From: Rotaria sordida
Lineage: Eukaryota > Rotifera > Eurotatoria > Philodinida > Philodinidae
Assembly: GCA_905250125.1 (NCBI GenBank)
Contig: CAJNOL010001417.1
Span: forward strand, 1 to 64,000
Length of the DNA: 64,000 nucleotides
Direction: 5' to 3'
Part shown: positions 1 through 11,926 of the stretch, piece by piece
Layout of the letters: each line of letters starts with the position of its first letter
Numbering within the stretch: the first letter of the stretch is position 1
Position numbers and translations under genes: made by a program
The notes under the pieces: generated by a model
Databases searched by the model: none
What the model was told of the DNA's origin: nothing
The model's input: only the letters and a program-made list of their open reading frames with translations

Positions 1-133
1 AGTTTGTCCCAGAACTTTTGTCCGGCCCTATAATAAGAAAAATCATAACTTTGTGTTTTTTTTTGCGTTCGTATCTCTCCTTATGTATAAATATACTTTA
101 TAAGACAGAAAAAAAGCAAACATTATCATCAAA

Positions 134-2512
134 ATGATTGGTAGTCGTCTCTTCGTGATTATGATGGTTGTTTTTTTTTTGTCTATTTTTTCGGCCGTTG
201 TTGGTCTCAATTGGAATGAAGATTCGAAAATTGCAAGTAAAACATGGGAGGAAGCCATTAGTATAGCCGAGATATTTGTCGCACAATTAACATTAGAAGA
301 AAAATGTAACATGACGTCTGGTATTCATGGTCCATGTATAGGTAACGTTCTACCTATATCCCGTCTGAATTTCAAGGGTCTCTGTTTCCAAGACTCACCA
401 TCAGGTGTCGGTGGTAAAGTTCTACATTCTACTGCTTTTGCTGCTGGTATACAAATTGCAGCTACATGGGATCGAAACTTATTTTATAGACGTGATGCGG
501 CAATAGGCAAAGAATTTCGAGGTAAAGGAGTCCATTTCGCTTTGGATCCGATGATGAATATCGATCGAAATGCTCGATATGGTCGTAATTGGGAGGGATT
601 TGGTTCCGATCCATATCTTGCTGGTGAAAATTTATTTTATTATGTTCAAGGTATTCAAGATCAAGGTGTTGTTGCAACTGCTAAACATTATATTTGTAAT
701 GAACAAGAAACCAATCGTCTTGTTTGTCCATCAGATAGTCAAAGTCAATCAGATCTTAATAATTGCAGAGCTTATTCAGCCAATGTTGATGATAAAACAA
801 TGCATGAAATATATCTTTGGCCATTTGCTTCTAGTGTTGCTGCTGGCGTAGGTTCGGTTATGTGTTCATATAATCAAGTGAATGGTACACCAACTTGTCA
901 AAATGATAAAATATTAAATAAACTTTTGAAAGAAGAACTTCAATTTCTTGGTAATGTTATGTCTGATTGGGGTGCAACAAAAACCGGTGTTCAATCAGCT
1001 TTGGCAGGTTTAGATGTAGATATGGCAGGAGATGATGATCTAATGGGCTTTAATCTTGTACAAGCTGTTAAAAATCGAATGATTACAGAAGAGAGACTTG
1101 ATGATATGATTATTCGACTTTTAACACCCTATTATCTTCTCAGACAAGATCAAGAATATCCATCACTTAACTTAGATCGGAATGTTATGGAAGATCATTA
1201 CAAGATTAATCGAGAAATTGCTACTGCAGGCATTATTTTACTTAAGAATACAAACAATATTTTACCGTTCGATGTTACAAACGATACATACTATTTTATT
1301 TATGGATCAGCAGCAGGTCAATCTGATGAAGGTTTTGGTTCAGGAGGTTCGGCAAAACATTCAGGTGCTTTATATCAAGGCGGAGGTTCAGGCTTTGTTC
1401 AACCAACATACGCCATTGATCCTCTTACTTCACTTTTAATTAAAGGTCGAGATTTTCATTTTCAAATTCGATATATCACTAACCAAAATGATTATGTTGC
1501 TATTAATAACTCATTCAATGCTCGTGGTTTTGCTGCTGCTAAATGTCTTGTTTTTATTAGTGCTTGGTCTTCAGAAGGATTCGATAGAAATGATCTTCAT
1601 GCTTTAAATAATGGTGATGAACTTGTTCAAACTGTTGCTTCTCGTTGTGCTAATACTATTGTCATCGTCAATAGTGTTTCACAACTTAATCTTGAAGGTT
1701 GGATTGATCTTCCCAATGTGGTCGGTGTTATCTGGTCAGGTATGCCTGGATCAGAATATGGATCAGCTATTGTTGATGTTCTCTTTGAGAATTATAATCC
1801 AGGAGGCAAGCTTGTTTTTACACTTGCTAAAAAAAATTCTGATTATGGCACTGATATTAGCCCAACATACCATTCCAATTATAATGAAGGTGTTTTCTTA
1901 GATTATCGTCATTTTGATAAATATAATATTCTACCACGATATTATTTCGGATATGGTCTTTCATATACAACATTTTCCTTTTCTGAACTTCATATTGTTA
2001 AAGCTGGAAAAGGTAAACATAAGGTTTCATCATATTATCGACAACATTGAATAAGACCTTATACTAATATTGCTACTTCGAAACTCTATGAACCTGTCTA
2101 CGAAATAACATTTACTGTCACTAATAGTGGCGAAGTTTATGGTTCAGAAGTACTTCAACTCTATCTTGGATTTCCGGCTGAAGCAGAAGAACCAGCAAAA
2201 GTATTACGAGGTTTCGAACGAGTGTACTTAGTAGCAGGTCAATCGAAACGCGTTTCATTCATATTAACACAAAAGGATATTTCATATTGGAATGTTATTA
2301 ATCAAAAATGGACTGTTGCTCCTGGTACTTATTCAGTTTGGATTTCAACATCTGCTAATAATAATGATGTTAAACTTCAAACTACTTTTAATATAGACTG
2401 GCAAAATAAAAAAATTAGAAAAGAGAAATTTACCTCTCAAAATCGGAAAAATATTAGAATATTTTTGTGTGAAATGATAAAAAACATTGAAAAGCGATTT
2501 TCATTGTGTTAA
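134..2512 (+). pseudogene. Secreted GH3 beta-glucosidase/xylosidase with one in-frame TGA
   Basis: Hydrolyses terminal beta-linked sugars in family GH3; the exact substrate is not certain. Residues 1-25 form a signal peptide. The motif GRNWEGFGSDPYLAG, the KHY..NEQE motif (about residue 184) and the nucleophile region MSDWGA (Asp near residue 278) are all present. The layout resembles fungal beta-glucosidases: GH3 N-domain, GH3 C-domain, then an FnIII-like domain. The open frame stops at TGA 2048-2050 (codon 639). The same frame then continues without a break through a typical FnIII-like domain (motifs VTNSGEVYGSEV and LYLGFP) to about 2403 and stops at 2512 after a basic tail. No phase-correct intron removes the TGA. 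There are no introns, and fungal-like features suggest horizontal acquisition (inference). It may be a young nonsense allele, a read-through site or an assembly error. A poly(A)-like AATAAA lies near 2740. Confidence 0.85.
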
Positions 2513-5500
2513 GACACCCATTCGATTGTCCTCATAGTATTATACTTTGCTTTTTCTTTTTGTTCATTTGTCCAGACACTATCAAAAAGATATTTGTTAT
2601 GGTATCACATCTTTATTTCTCTATTTAGTCTGTTCTTCTATTCTGTTGTACCGCCTTTTCTTCTTATCTCACTATTGTTCTTCTTTGATATATATATATA
2701 TATATGTGTTTATGATGTTACGGACAATTGATTTTTTCAAATAAAAAGATTATGTTTGTTTTAAAATCGAATTCGAAATGCATTTACTCTTAAGCGATAG
2801 GAAAGAAGAACATAATATATGTCTTTATGGAATTGTGACAATAGCCTTTTCTCTTAATAATTACTTAATTAGATATATGAAATGGATCGATTTTTCGCCA
2901 GTTGTATTGTGTGATGAGCTAGCCAGTTTTTCAACGATCTTTTGCCGGTTAAAGTCACGCATTTCAATTGACTAGTCTGCTCTGAAAAACCTCTATCGAT
3001 GTCAAGCCAGTCCTTAACTCTTCAAACGCAGATATTTCATTGCGAATTCTTTAAAATAAGATGTTGTCCAAGAAAATCAATTGCAAAAATTAGGTAATAA
3101 ATAAGCAAAATGCAAGATAGATTCTTTTCTGAAAGATTAAAAACAGTTAATTTATTTGAAACTCCGTATCTTGTCAATAAAGCATTTCGTTGCTTTCAAA
3201 TTTTTTCCTATAGATTTTTCTCATCATTGACTATCGAATGTCAATAGTTAGACTTAGATTTGCGATGTGACCATGTTATGTGAATTATTTTTTAAATTGA
3301 TTATTACAAATCATTAATTGTGCATTCTCATCAAAACCGATCATTTGATCTGCTTTAAAATAACCGTTTGAAATTGTACGAGGATATTCGAAACCCCAGA
3401 GTATATATTCATCTGTATTATCGAACATGTCAACGTTTTACAGTTGATAGTTTCAACTCAATTAACTTTTTCACGGAAAATCTGATCAATTATAACTTAA
3501 AAGTTTTTAACTCGAGTTATAACTACTTCACTTTTAAGTCTCATACTGGTAACAACAGTTGAATAAGTTCATTAGAAATCAATCTTGTTTTAGAAAAACT
3601 TCGCTAGTAGCATGAAAACAGAAACATGTTTAGATACAGTTCTTTGCATTGAATCTAATAACGAAAATAAAAAACTCCCAGATTGATATCTTAATCAAAT
3701 TAAAAGCTATAGGTACAATACTATTTTAACGAAGAATGCTCTCTTCTCATCCTAAATGGCATCTGCTACAAGAGCTTTTTTTCATGTTTTATTCATTTCT
3801 GAAAGTTCTCATTTTGGTTTCAAACGAAAGATCTCGATAGGTGTGAGTAAGTCAAGCAAAGTATGACGTTTTTCGACTTTGCTAAATGATCTCATCAGAT
3901 AGTTTTGACTATGTAATTACTTCGTAATTTATTGCAATAGGACATAATGCTCTATTAATGCGATGTCGTTGATATGGAACAAAACAGTGTCGAACATCAT
4001 ATCTGGTTTGAGCTGATTGAACTTAAACATTAATCGAATTACTGGTTAGTGATCCTGAGTTAGGAATAAAGATGAATTAATGGTTGTTTTTGTTCGTATT
4101 TTCAATGGATAACAGTACAGATTGATAGTTTAGGATATTGAGTTTAATCTCTCTAATTATTGCTTATTTTTTTAATGAGTAATCTTATTTGTTTATTTTA
4201 TTTAGAACGAATTGTCAATAATTTTCTGAAGAATTCCTCAGTGAAATTTTCTAAAGAAAACGAAGAAAAATCGTAAGATCCAATCGAGATTAATAAATAT
4301 GATTTAATCATGTTTGATATAAGTTCATTGAATATAGAGTATGAAGAAAACAAGAATTCTCTATGAAAATGCTGATAAACATTAAATGAAAATAAAAATC
4401 ATATAGAAACAATATTTAAACAATTCTAATATTTGTCACCTGTTATTTTATTTTAGATCAAAAACCACAATTATATCGAAAGAAAATACTCGTCAATTTT
4501 TTTTGAAAAATCTTTCAATCTTGAATAGTTATATTAACAATTCCAAGAAATTATACCAAAACGAAGCTTATCGATATTATCTTTTTTTATTTATATTTGA
4601 GCATCGAACGTATCTAGTTGGAGTTATTGTCATAAGTTAATCGAAAATATATACTATAAAACAACTGTAAACTAATGATCGTTGGAAAGGCATATTTATA
4701 GATAAAATATTTCCATGTTAATTAAATATACGTATTTCGAATATCAAAAATTTGTTTTATATTTGAGAAATCAACAGAACGAATAGCAGAATAATATATA
4801 AAGATTATTGTTGAGAAAGAGAATAGAGCAAGAAATAATCGATTTTCAAAGAAGTTTAACAACAGATACTGTACTTCGATGAATTTCATGTTCAATTGTA
4901 TTGTAATAAGTAGGATTAGACAACAATCCTATTTGATAAAATATGTAATTTGCTAAAAGAGTTGTTGTATGTCGAATTATATTTAAAAAAGTAAAATAGA
5001 ACGATCATCTGAAGATAAAGAAAGAAAATCTTCATTGTTTTTCTATAATGATTGAACTCAATCTAATGACATTTGAAGATATTCCACCATTATTGAACTT
5101 TTAAAACGTAAATTTATTGGTAAATTATTTTGTTCATGCATATAACATTTACCTCTTGATATTCTATGATGTTCATTATAATAATGAGATGAATTGAAAA
5201 TAAGATTTCATTGGTCAACAGTTAATTTTGATTTTTCTCGTTCTAACAAATTCAATGTTGGAAACTAAACATAAATAAACAAGAATATTGCTACAAAGGA
5301 AAGTACTTCACATATATAGTTCATTTCCTTTTATATCACTAGAAATAGGTGTATTACAGGTCCATCTGAGCAGTGAGCGGATATCCATTATACAGCTCTT
5401 TTCATAAGAGTGAGAACTGATACAACTGGAAGTAACATCTTATCCTATTCATCATATGTGTGAAAACTTCATTACAGCAGACATGTGATGTTCAATTGAT

Positions 5501-5663
5501 GAACTGTTACAGATCGAATTAGAAATTCAAATAAAAAATGTTTCTATTTCAATAATAAATTTCAATATAATTGTATGATTGATATAGTTAATATTATTCT
5601 ATATTCATCTCCATTATGAATTTCTTTTTTTTTTCATGATGATTTAATGAAGCTGAATGTTTT
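2513..5663. other. Gene-free AT-rich stretch
   Basis: About 3.1 kb with no reading frame showing recognisable protein motifs on either strand. A short TA microsatellite lies near 2690-2705. The frames present are short, rich in Ile/Lys/Asn/Phe, and look random. I see no RNA gene or clear repeat. Confidence 0.5.
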
Positions 5664-6143
5664 CTATCGACTCAGTAAACTACTTTTTAAGAGTCTATAT
5701 GATTGAAAATAATAATAAAAGTTTCTTTGAAAGGTTTTACGGAGAGTAAATAATCTAACTAAAGCTTTTAATGTTGTTTGAATTATATCAACGATTAGTT
5801 TTCTCTTTTGATTTGTTTTGTTCGTTTTTGGATATAAAGATCGAATCCTTTGAGTTTGCATTCCACTTGCAAAACATTTCATAAGTCGACAATAAGCACA
5901 GACATGACGAGTATTGAGATTTATTTCACAATGACCATCAAAATCATATTTCAATGTATCTTAAAAAATAAATAAACATTATTGAAACGAAAAACTTATT
6001 TTTTAATTGACTCGTCCTTGTTCAGCATTTCGTCTGAAAAAAACTTTGTATAGTTGACATGATATAACATCGCAGTACGAATATATCGTTGGCACGCCAC
6101 AAATTTTACATTCATTAGATATTGCTCTTGACTGTCGCTTTAT
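5664..6143 (-). pseudogene. Nuclear hormone receptor DNA-binding domain relic
   Basis: Both zinc fingers of a nuclear receptor DNA-binding domain can be read on the minus strand. Finger 1 (about 6030-6110) follows C-x2-C-x13-C-x2-C spacing and runs into FFRRNA, but the fourth ligand is Tyr (TAC, 6048-6050). Finger 2 (about 5860-5950) follows C-x5-C-x9-C-x2-C, ending TRHVCAYCRLMKCFASGM, but its first Cys is also Tyr. The frame between the fingers is broken near 5960-6010: a TAA follows finger 1, and the obvious donor and acceptor do not match in phase. No ligand-binding domain follows. This is a dead copy of an animal receptor family. The identification rests on finger spacing and the FFRRNA and CRLxKCF motifs. 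Confidence 0.75.
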
Positions 6144-6320
6144 ATCTCTACAATCATTTGATAATCATTTGCTCATTATCAAGACACGATTTTATTTTGT
6201 TGTTATATAGAAAGATAATCGATTATCTACAATATATTATTATTAATGAAAGAACCTTCGAACTTTTACCAATAACTATTAGAATTATGATAAATAATAT
6301 TTCCGACGCGATTATTTTCT

Positions 6321-6368
6321 AGGGTGTGGATGTTCGTCTTCTATTCAGCTGCACCTACACCCACACTC
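6321..6368. repeat. Telomere-like hairpin 1
   Basis: The left arm reads GGGTGTGGATG and the right arm CCTACACCCACAC, separated by roughly 20 nt. The arms are inverted, G-rich first and C-rich second, in the orientation of a head-to-head telomere junction. Confidence 0.6.
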
Positions 6369-6467
6369 CAAAAAAGATATACCATTTAATTTTTTACAAG
6401 AATAACAATATAAAAATCTTGTTGATTATTTTTTTTTACTGATTTTCTTATTTTGATTGAAATATAA

Positions 6468-6522
6468 GGTGTGGGTGTGGGTGTGACTATGAGTAGTTAT
6501 TAGCCACACCCACCCACATCCT
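6468..6522. repeat. Telomere-like hairpin 2
   Basis: The left arm has GGTGTGGGTGTGGGTGTG (three TGTGGG-type units) and the right arm CCACACCCACCCACATCC, with an 18-nt spacer. It is one of the cleanest copies of the family. Confidence 0.75.
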
Positions 6523-8335
6523 CTACTAACAGCGCTCTACCATGTGTATCGAAATATTCAATGCAGAGATACTTACAAGTTGAAGGCAGCACAAAAAAAA
6601 TCTTGAGGGCCTTCCTTTTATATCAAAATTCATTGTCATAGTTCATTACAATATCATTATGCAAAATTTTTCTCAAAAAAGTTGTATATCGAGATTTCAC
6701 ATATCAAACTTTTGTAAAATATTCCTAGTAAAATTAGAGATACTCTTTCAGATGAGACTATTTCGTATCAAATTAAGTCCACTAAATGAAAAGATTTCAT
6801 GTTACAAATTGTAGACCTCTAGTGGAATATGATCTATCTGTCCTTTCTACTGACGGTTCAATGAATTATTAACTAAGCGTCTAGCATTGAAGAAATAACT
6901 CCAGTATTTATACTTGTAATTTCAATATTTCTTTCATCATACATTCGTTTTGAGTTGAAGCTTCAAACGTTATTTTTATCACGACTTTTCTTGTCTACAA
7001 TTAAAAAAAATACAATTCAAAGCGATGATATCAATATAACAATTCTAATCCTGACTCTCTTTCAAGGTCTCTCTCCATAAAACATTTCTCTATAGGACAC
7101 TGGATTATATAGCACTTGATTATATGACACTTCATTCGAATATTGACTTTAACTTCTTTTGAAAATTGAAACAAGAGAATCATAATCAAGAATTAACGCA
7201 ATATATCATTCTTTGCTTCTATCTCAACTACTTCCAAAATGAAAGTAGCGACTTACGTTCGCCATGCACAAATATATAATTCCGCCACAAAGAAAACTAA
7301 AAGGACAAAGAATTAACTTTAATCTTTTCTTTTTTTGTTGTCATCAGATTAGATCTACAGCTAGATTCCGATTTTCTGAACATATTTGAAAAATTATTTT
7401 GTTTTCGAGAAAGTTATAAATGAAAGATCTAGCTCTGCCTAGTTGTACAGCACAATGTTCTTTTTAATTTTTCAATATTGTCGAGCTTTCAAACATCTAA
7501 AACAAGTAAGAGCTTATCGACGTCAGAACAGCAAAAAACAGAAAAATTTATTTCAAGAAAGGCAAGAAATACCTTTGAATTCTAAAAATGAACGTTTTAA
7601 TGATGACAAGCGTCTAAAATAAAATTGACTTGAAAGATATGTAAGCATATATTAGACATAATTGTTCACTTATGCATGTCACTTTCTTCATAAGAATTTT
7701 GAAAGCCATTGTTCCGAAAAAAAATTCAAGCTTCTAAAAGAAGTGTCATAAATGGAGCTTATAAATCACTACAGATAAGTCAAGAACTCTTTTTTTTCTG
7801 TGTAACAAAGTACAATAAAAGCGACAGAAGCAATCCGTATTCTGTCATTTGTTCGAATGTTGTCTAACGTGATCGAAAAATTGGTGACAGAACGCAATTC
7901 CCTCTATTTTCGAATTTGAAGAAAATCTCTCTTACTATACAACTTAAAAGTGAGTTTGCCATAGAACTAACTATCGCTAACATAGAAAATATCTTCATTG
8001 TTGACTTTGTAAAATGCGATTATTAACGAGTATCGAAGTCTCTATATAGCAAGAATACAAAGATTATGATATGGTGCAGTTATTTTGAAATACAACTGAT
8101 CAATCGTTTATTTCTTAAAACACATCACCGGCAACGAGTTCGAATTTTTCATATCCGAATTGATGCTGACTATCCAACGTGTCAAAATGGAGTTGAACTA
8201 TTAGTTATTACTAATTGTGACTTATATGAAACTCTAATTCTAATCCATGCTCATGCTCTCAATTTTCTTCATTTTTCTTTTTCTTCTGTAGATGCCTTCG
8301 TTTATCGTATTACTTCTCTTTTCTAGATCAATAAC

Positions 8336-10470
8336 ATGTGTTATTGCATAGCAAAACTGATATTCGTTGCTCTTCTATCTTGTTCATTTCTATCAGTGAG
8401 TGAACAACAATATACTCCTGATTGGACATCACTCGATGCACGCCCATTACCCAGATGGTATGATGAAAGTAAAATAGGTATCTTCATTCATTGGGGTTTG
8501 TACAGCGTTCCAGCTGTCTCTACCGAATGGTAGGTTTACTTTATGAGTTACTAGAAACGCATCTATTATATGTTCGAAAGATACAGAAGAAAAACAAAAT
8601 TGTTTGTTCGAATTATTAATAGGATGTGGTGGTATTGGCAAGGTACTAATCCACATGAGGACATTATAGCTTATATGAAGAAAAACTATCCACCAGATTG
8701 GACTTATGCAAATTTTGGTCCACAGTTTCGTGCGGATCTCTTTGGTAAATATCAATCAGAAATTTCTTCGGAAAACATTGACAATTTCTCTGCATTTTAG
8801 ATCCAAATGAATGGGCTGATCTATTTGCTGCTTCTGGTGCAAAGTAAGTCGATACTTTTCGCTTTTCATAGAAATATCTCATATTCTCACTTCAGGTACG
8901 TTGTTCTTACTAGCAAGGTCAGTTTCAAATGCATTGATATTATAATATCAACGAAATAGTTTCTCTTGTCTTTCGAAAATAGCATCATGAAGGTTATGCT
9001 ATGTGGCCATCGACATTTAATTTTAATTGGAACTCCATGCATGTTGGTCCAAAACGAAATTTACTTGGTTCGAAAGATTTTCTTAGTTCTATTTCCTTTT
9101 TTTCAATGTGAAATTTTCAGGAGATCTAGCTGCAGCTATTCGAAATCGAACAAATCTTGTCTTTGGTTTATATTATTCATTGTTTGAATGGTTCAATCCA
9201 GTCTATCTACAAGATAAATCCAACAATTTCACCACGCAATACTTTCCACAGGTAAATGTTCGCTATGAATGAAACAGAATTAGATGAAGAATGTATCTTT
9301 ATAGACGAAAGCACTGCCTGAACTCAGAGAACTCGTAGAAACATACAAACCTGAAATAGTCTGGTCTGATGGCGAATGGCGTTTGTTAATTGATCTCTAT
9401 TCTTCGAATGTATTTACATTCTATTTCAGAAGCACCTGATACCTATTGGAAGGCTGCTCAATTTTTAGCTTGGCTCTACAATGAAAGTCCTGTGAAAGAC
9501 ACTGTCGTACGAATTAGTCTATAGTAAACGATCAACATACATCTAGTGAGTTTGTATAGGTTGTCAATGATCGATGGGGTAGAGATACTCCATGTAAACA
9601 TGGCGATTTCTATACCTGTGCAGATCGTTACAATCCAGGATATTTAATTGAGCATAAATGGGAAAATGCTTTTACCGTATGACGTTAAGTCATCAAAAGT
9701 TTAAATGAATTTTAATAGTTATTATAATTGAATAGATCGACAAAATATCATGGGGTTATCGTCCTGCTGCTAATATATAGGATTATATGACGATTGAAGA
9801 AATGCTCAAAGAAATAGTTATTACAATAAGGTTGTTACTATTTCTTTGTTCAAAATTTTCATTAAAAAAATTAAAATTATTACTTTTTGTTCAGCACTGG
9901 AGGAAATGCCTTGATCAATGTTGGTCCCAATATGTATGGAAAGATTTCACCAATATTTCAAGAACGTCTTCGACAGATGGGTTCATGGTTACAAGTCAAT
10001 GGTGAAGCTATCTATGCTACTAAACCATGGAAATATCAAAATGATACCATCAATCCAAATGTTTGGTAAGTCTAATTAAATAGAGAAGTTGCGGAGATTT
10101 TTCTTGCCTTAGGTATACGTCATCAAAAGACAATAAATTTGTCTATGCTTTTCTTCTTATATGGCCAAAAGATAGCAATGAAATAATACTTGGTGCTCCG
10201 TTAAGTTCTCCAAGAACAATTGTGACACTTTTGGGTTCAACTGCTGATTCAGTTCCATGGAATATAGCTAGTGGAGATCGTGGTATTGTGATCGATGCTT
10301 CAGCAATCAAACTTCATTTACTACAAAGTGAATGGACATGGACATTCAAATTGGAGAATTTGTTACCTGATGATAGTATTAAATCTACTCCTGGGCATGG
10401 CATCTCAGTCTCTTTTCATTGTTCTTTACTATTTGTTGCGCTTCTATGTCTCTTTCATGTGCAAGTATGA
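8336..10470 (+). pseudogene. GH29 alpha-L-fucosidase, 12 exons, one in-frame TAG
   Basis: Removes terminal alpha-L-fucose; the animal forms are lysosomal or secreted. Exons: 8336-8529, 8623-8744, 8801-8843, 8896-8917, 8983-9067, 9121-9251, 9305-9380, 9430-9506, 9560-9676, 9736-9830, 9895-10065, 10113-10470. They total 1491 nt with matching phases. The signal peptide covers about residues 1-22. Family motifs are [38 protein letters not shown] (nucleophile Asp near residue 221), VNDRWG and [16 protein letters not shown]. Codon 304 is TAG (9778-9780), at the Ser position of the usual GISDYLT motif, so one TCG-to-TAG change would explain it. Everything downstream ([10 protein letters not shown]) is intact. 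The C-terminus ends in a hydrophobic segment (residues about 475-496), possibly a membrane or GPI-type tail. The copy is a recent pseudogene, a read-through site or a sequencing error. Confidence 0.88.
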
Positions 10471-11926
10471 GTGTCAATCAGTTTATTTTGATAATAAAGA
10501 TAGGTGGTGATCAAGATTGAACATTGATAGAGAAGTTGGTAGTGCTTGGTTTCGAATACCGTGACAGTATGGTTCCAACTAGGCGAAGACACAAGCAGAC
10601 TGCCATCAACGTTTGAACATGCTCCACGATACTGTCAGTGAAGAATGCTGTCGTTGAATGAATGTCTGTTAGAGTGAAACTACATGTATCACAAACCTGT
10701 AAAGTAGATAAGGTTGTTGACTGAGCACGTTGCTGGGAAGGTTTTAGGTGCAGATGAATGAATATAAAATTAGAATCCAACGCACAAACACCATAACATC
10801 TAATGTATTACATTTTGAACAAATGTTCGCTATCTTCCGATTTGCGCTAATTTTGCACCGTTTAGGATTCATGACATATTGGTTACAGCGTATATGACTG
10901 GATTTATAACGTTGTGTGATGGTACAGAGTATGAGACTATAGGTGAACGATCGAAAAATATCTTCTCCGGCATCATACACGGTATCAAAGGTCCCTTTTG
11001 CTTGAGGGTGTGGATGTGGGTGTGGGTGTGGGCATTACTCTCATGCCCAAGTCGACACTCACACTTCACACCCGTACGCACACCACACACCCACCCACAC
11101 CCACACTTTTGATCTCATTGTCATATAATAATATATTTCAAACTTATCCGTTGAATATTTGAAATAGAATTTTCATGTTCTCTTGATTCTATCAGATCAT
11201 TGGAAAAAGAGAAGTATCTAGAATTCTTTATACAATGTACAAAGTATCTTTCAATTCTAAGAATAATGAGCATGAAGAAAATGTTTGTTAATTTCAAATA
11301 TGGAAATGAAAAATATAGTAAAGTAAATTTCTTGAAGTTCGTTGTTTCTATTTGAATAGGACGAAGAAAAATAAATTAAAATATGTTACGTTGTTGATCT
11401 TTTTTTGTACTTTTCATTGTTTGTGAATTTCGTTAATTTTGAGAATTTAATAGTACTGAATGGTATATTATTGACGATGTAACAATATAAATATAACATG
11501 ACTATATGTTAATCCGTTTTAATCAGCAACATTAAATAGCCAATGAACAAACTTATTCGTAGATAACAAAAATTCCTCTGGTCACAAATAATAATCTTAT
11601 ATTACAGCATTATAAAGTGTTTTGCTTTACTCGTTTTCTCTTGATACAACCTTCATATGTACATCTATATGTTCAAGATAGAATGAATTAAAGATGAAGT
11701 TTATTTTTATTTTCTATTGATGTTCGTTTTATGAATTCATATAAATGCTATTGTGAATGATACAATAATTTCATATGACGCATTTCAATATAATAAGTGT
11801 ATTTTAATTGAATTTTTATTTATGACGCCAGAAGAATCAGTTGTATAGTTTTTTTTGATTGAAAAAGTAAATTAAAAGAATCATTCTATCATATTTGAAA
11901 ATATATTGACAAGAATAACTGGTCGA
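10471..11926. other. Intergenic stretch with a large telomere-like hairpin
   Basis: Between the fucosidase and the NHL gene I see no coding motifs. The segment 10511-10870 is somewhat richer in GC than its surroundings, but its frames match nothing I know. The telomere-like hairpin at 11005-11106 is the main feature. Confidence 0.5.
11005..11106. repeat. Telomere-like hairpin 3 (longest)
   Basis: The left arm carries GGGTGTGGATGTGGGTG repeats and the right arm CACACCCACCCACACCCACAC, separated by about 55 nt that itself contains CACTCACACTTCACACCC. It is the longest copy in the window. Confidence 0.75.

Larger units (their letters stand above)
6151..8335. other. Intergenic stretch with two telomere-like hairpins
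   Basis: No gene is visible between the receptor relic and the fucosidase. The only structure is the pair of telomere-like hairpins at 6321-6368 and 6468-6522. The open frame at 8066-8326 has no recognisable features. Confidence 0.5.

Noticed and set aside
2012..2080. A short intron hiding the GH3 stop codon
   Set aside because: The possible GT...AATAAG segments are 32 or 43 nt long and none keeps the downstream FnIII frame in phase.
8066..8326. An 86-residue open frame upstream of the fucosidase
   Set aside because: No motif, signal peptide or coding bias; it lies in the promoter-side intergenic region.
9750..9781. A short intron ending in ATATAG that would remove the fucosidase stop
   Set aside because: It would be about 26 nt and would delete conserved residues; the flanking motif aligns without a gap.
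10869..11112. Trp/Val/His-Thr-rich frames near 11 kb
   Set aside because: They are translations of the telomere-like TGTGGG repeats.
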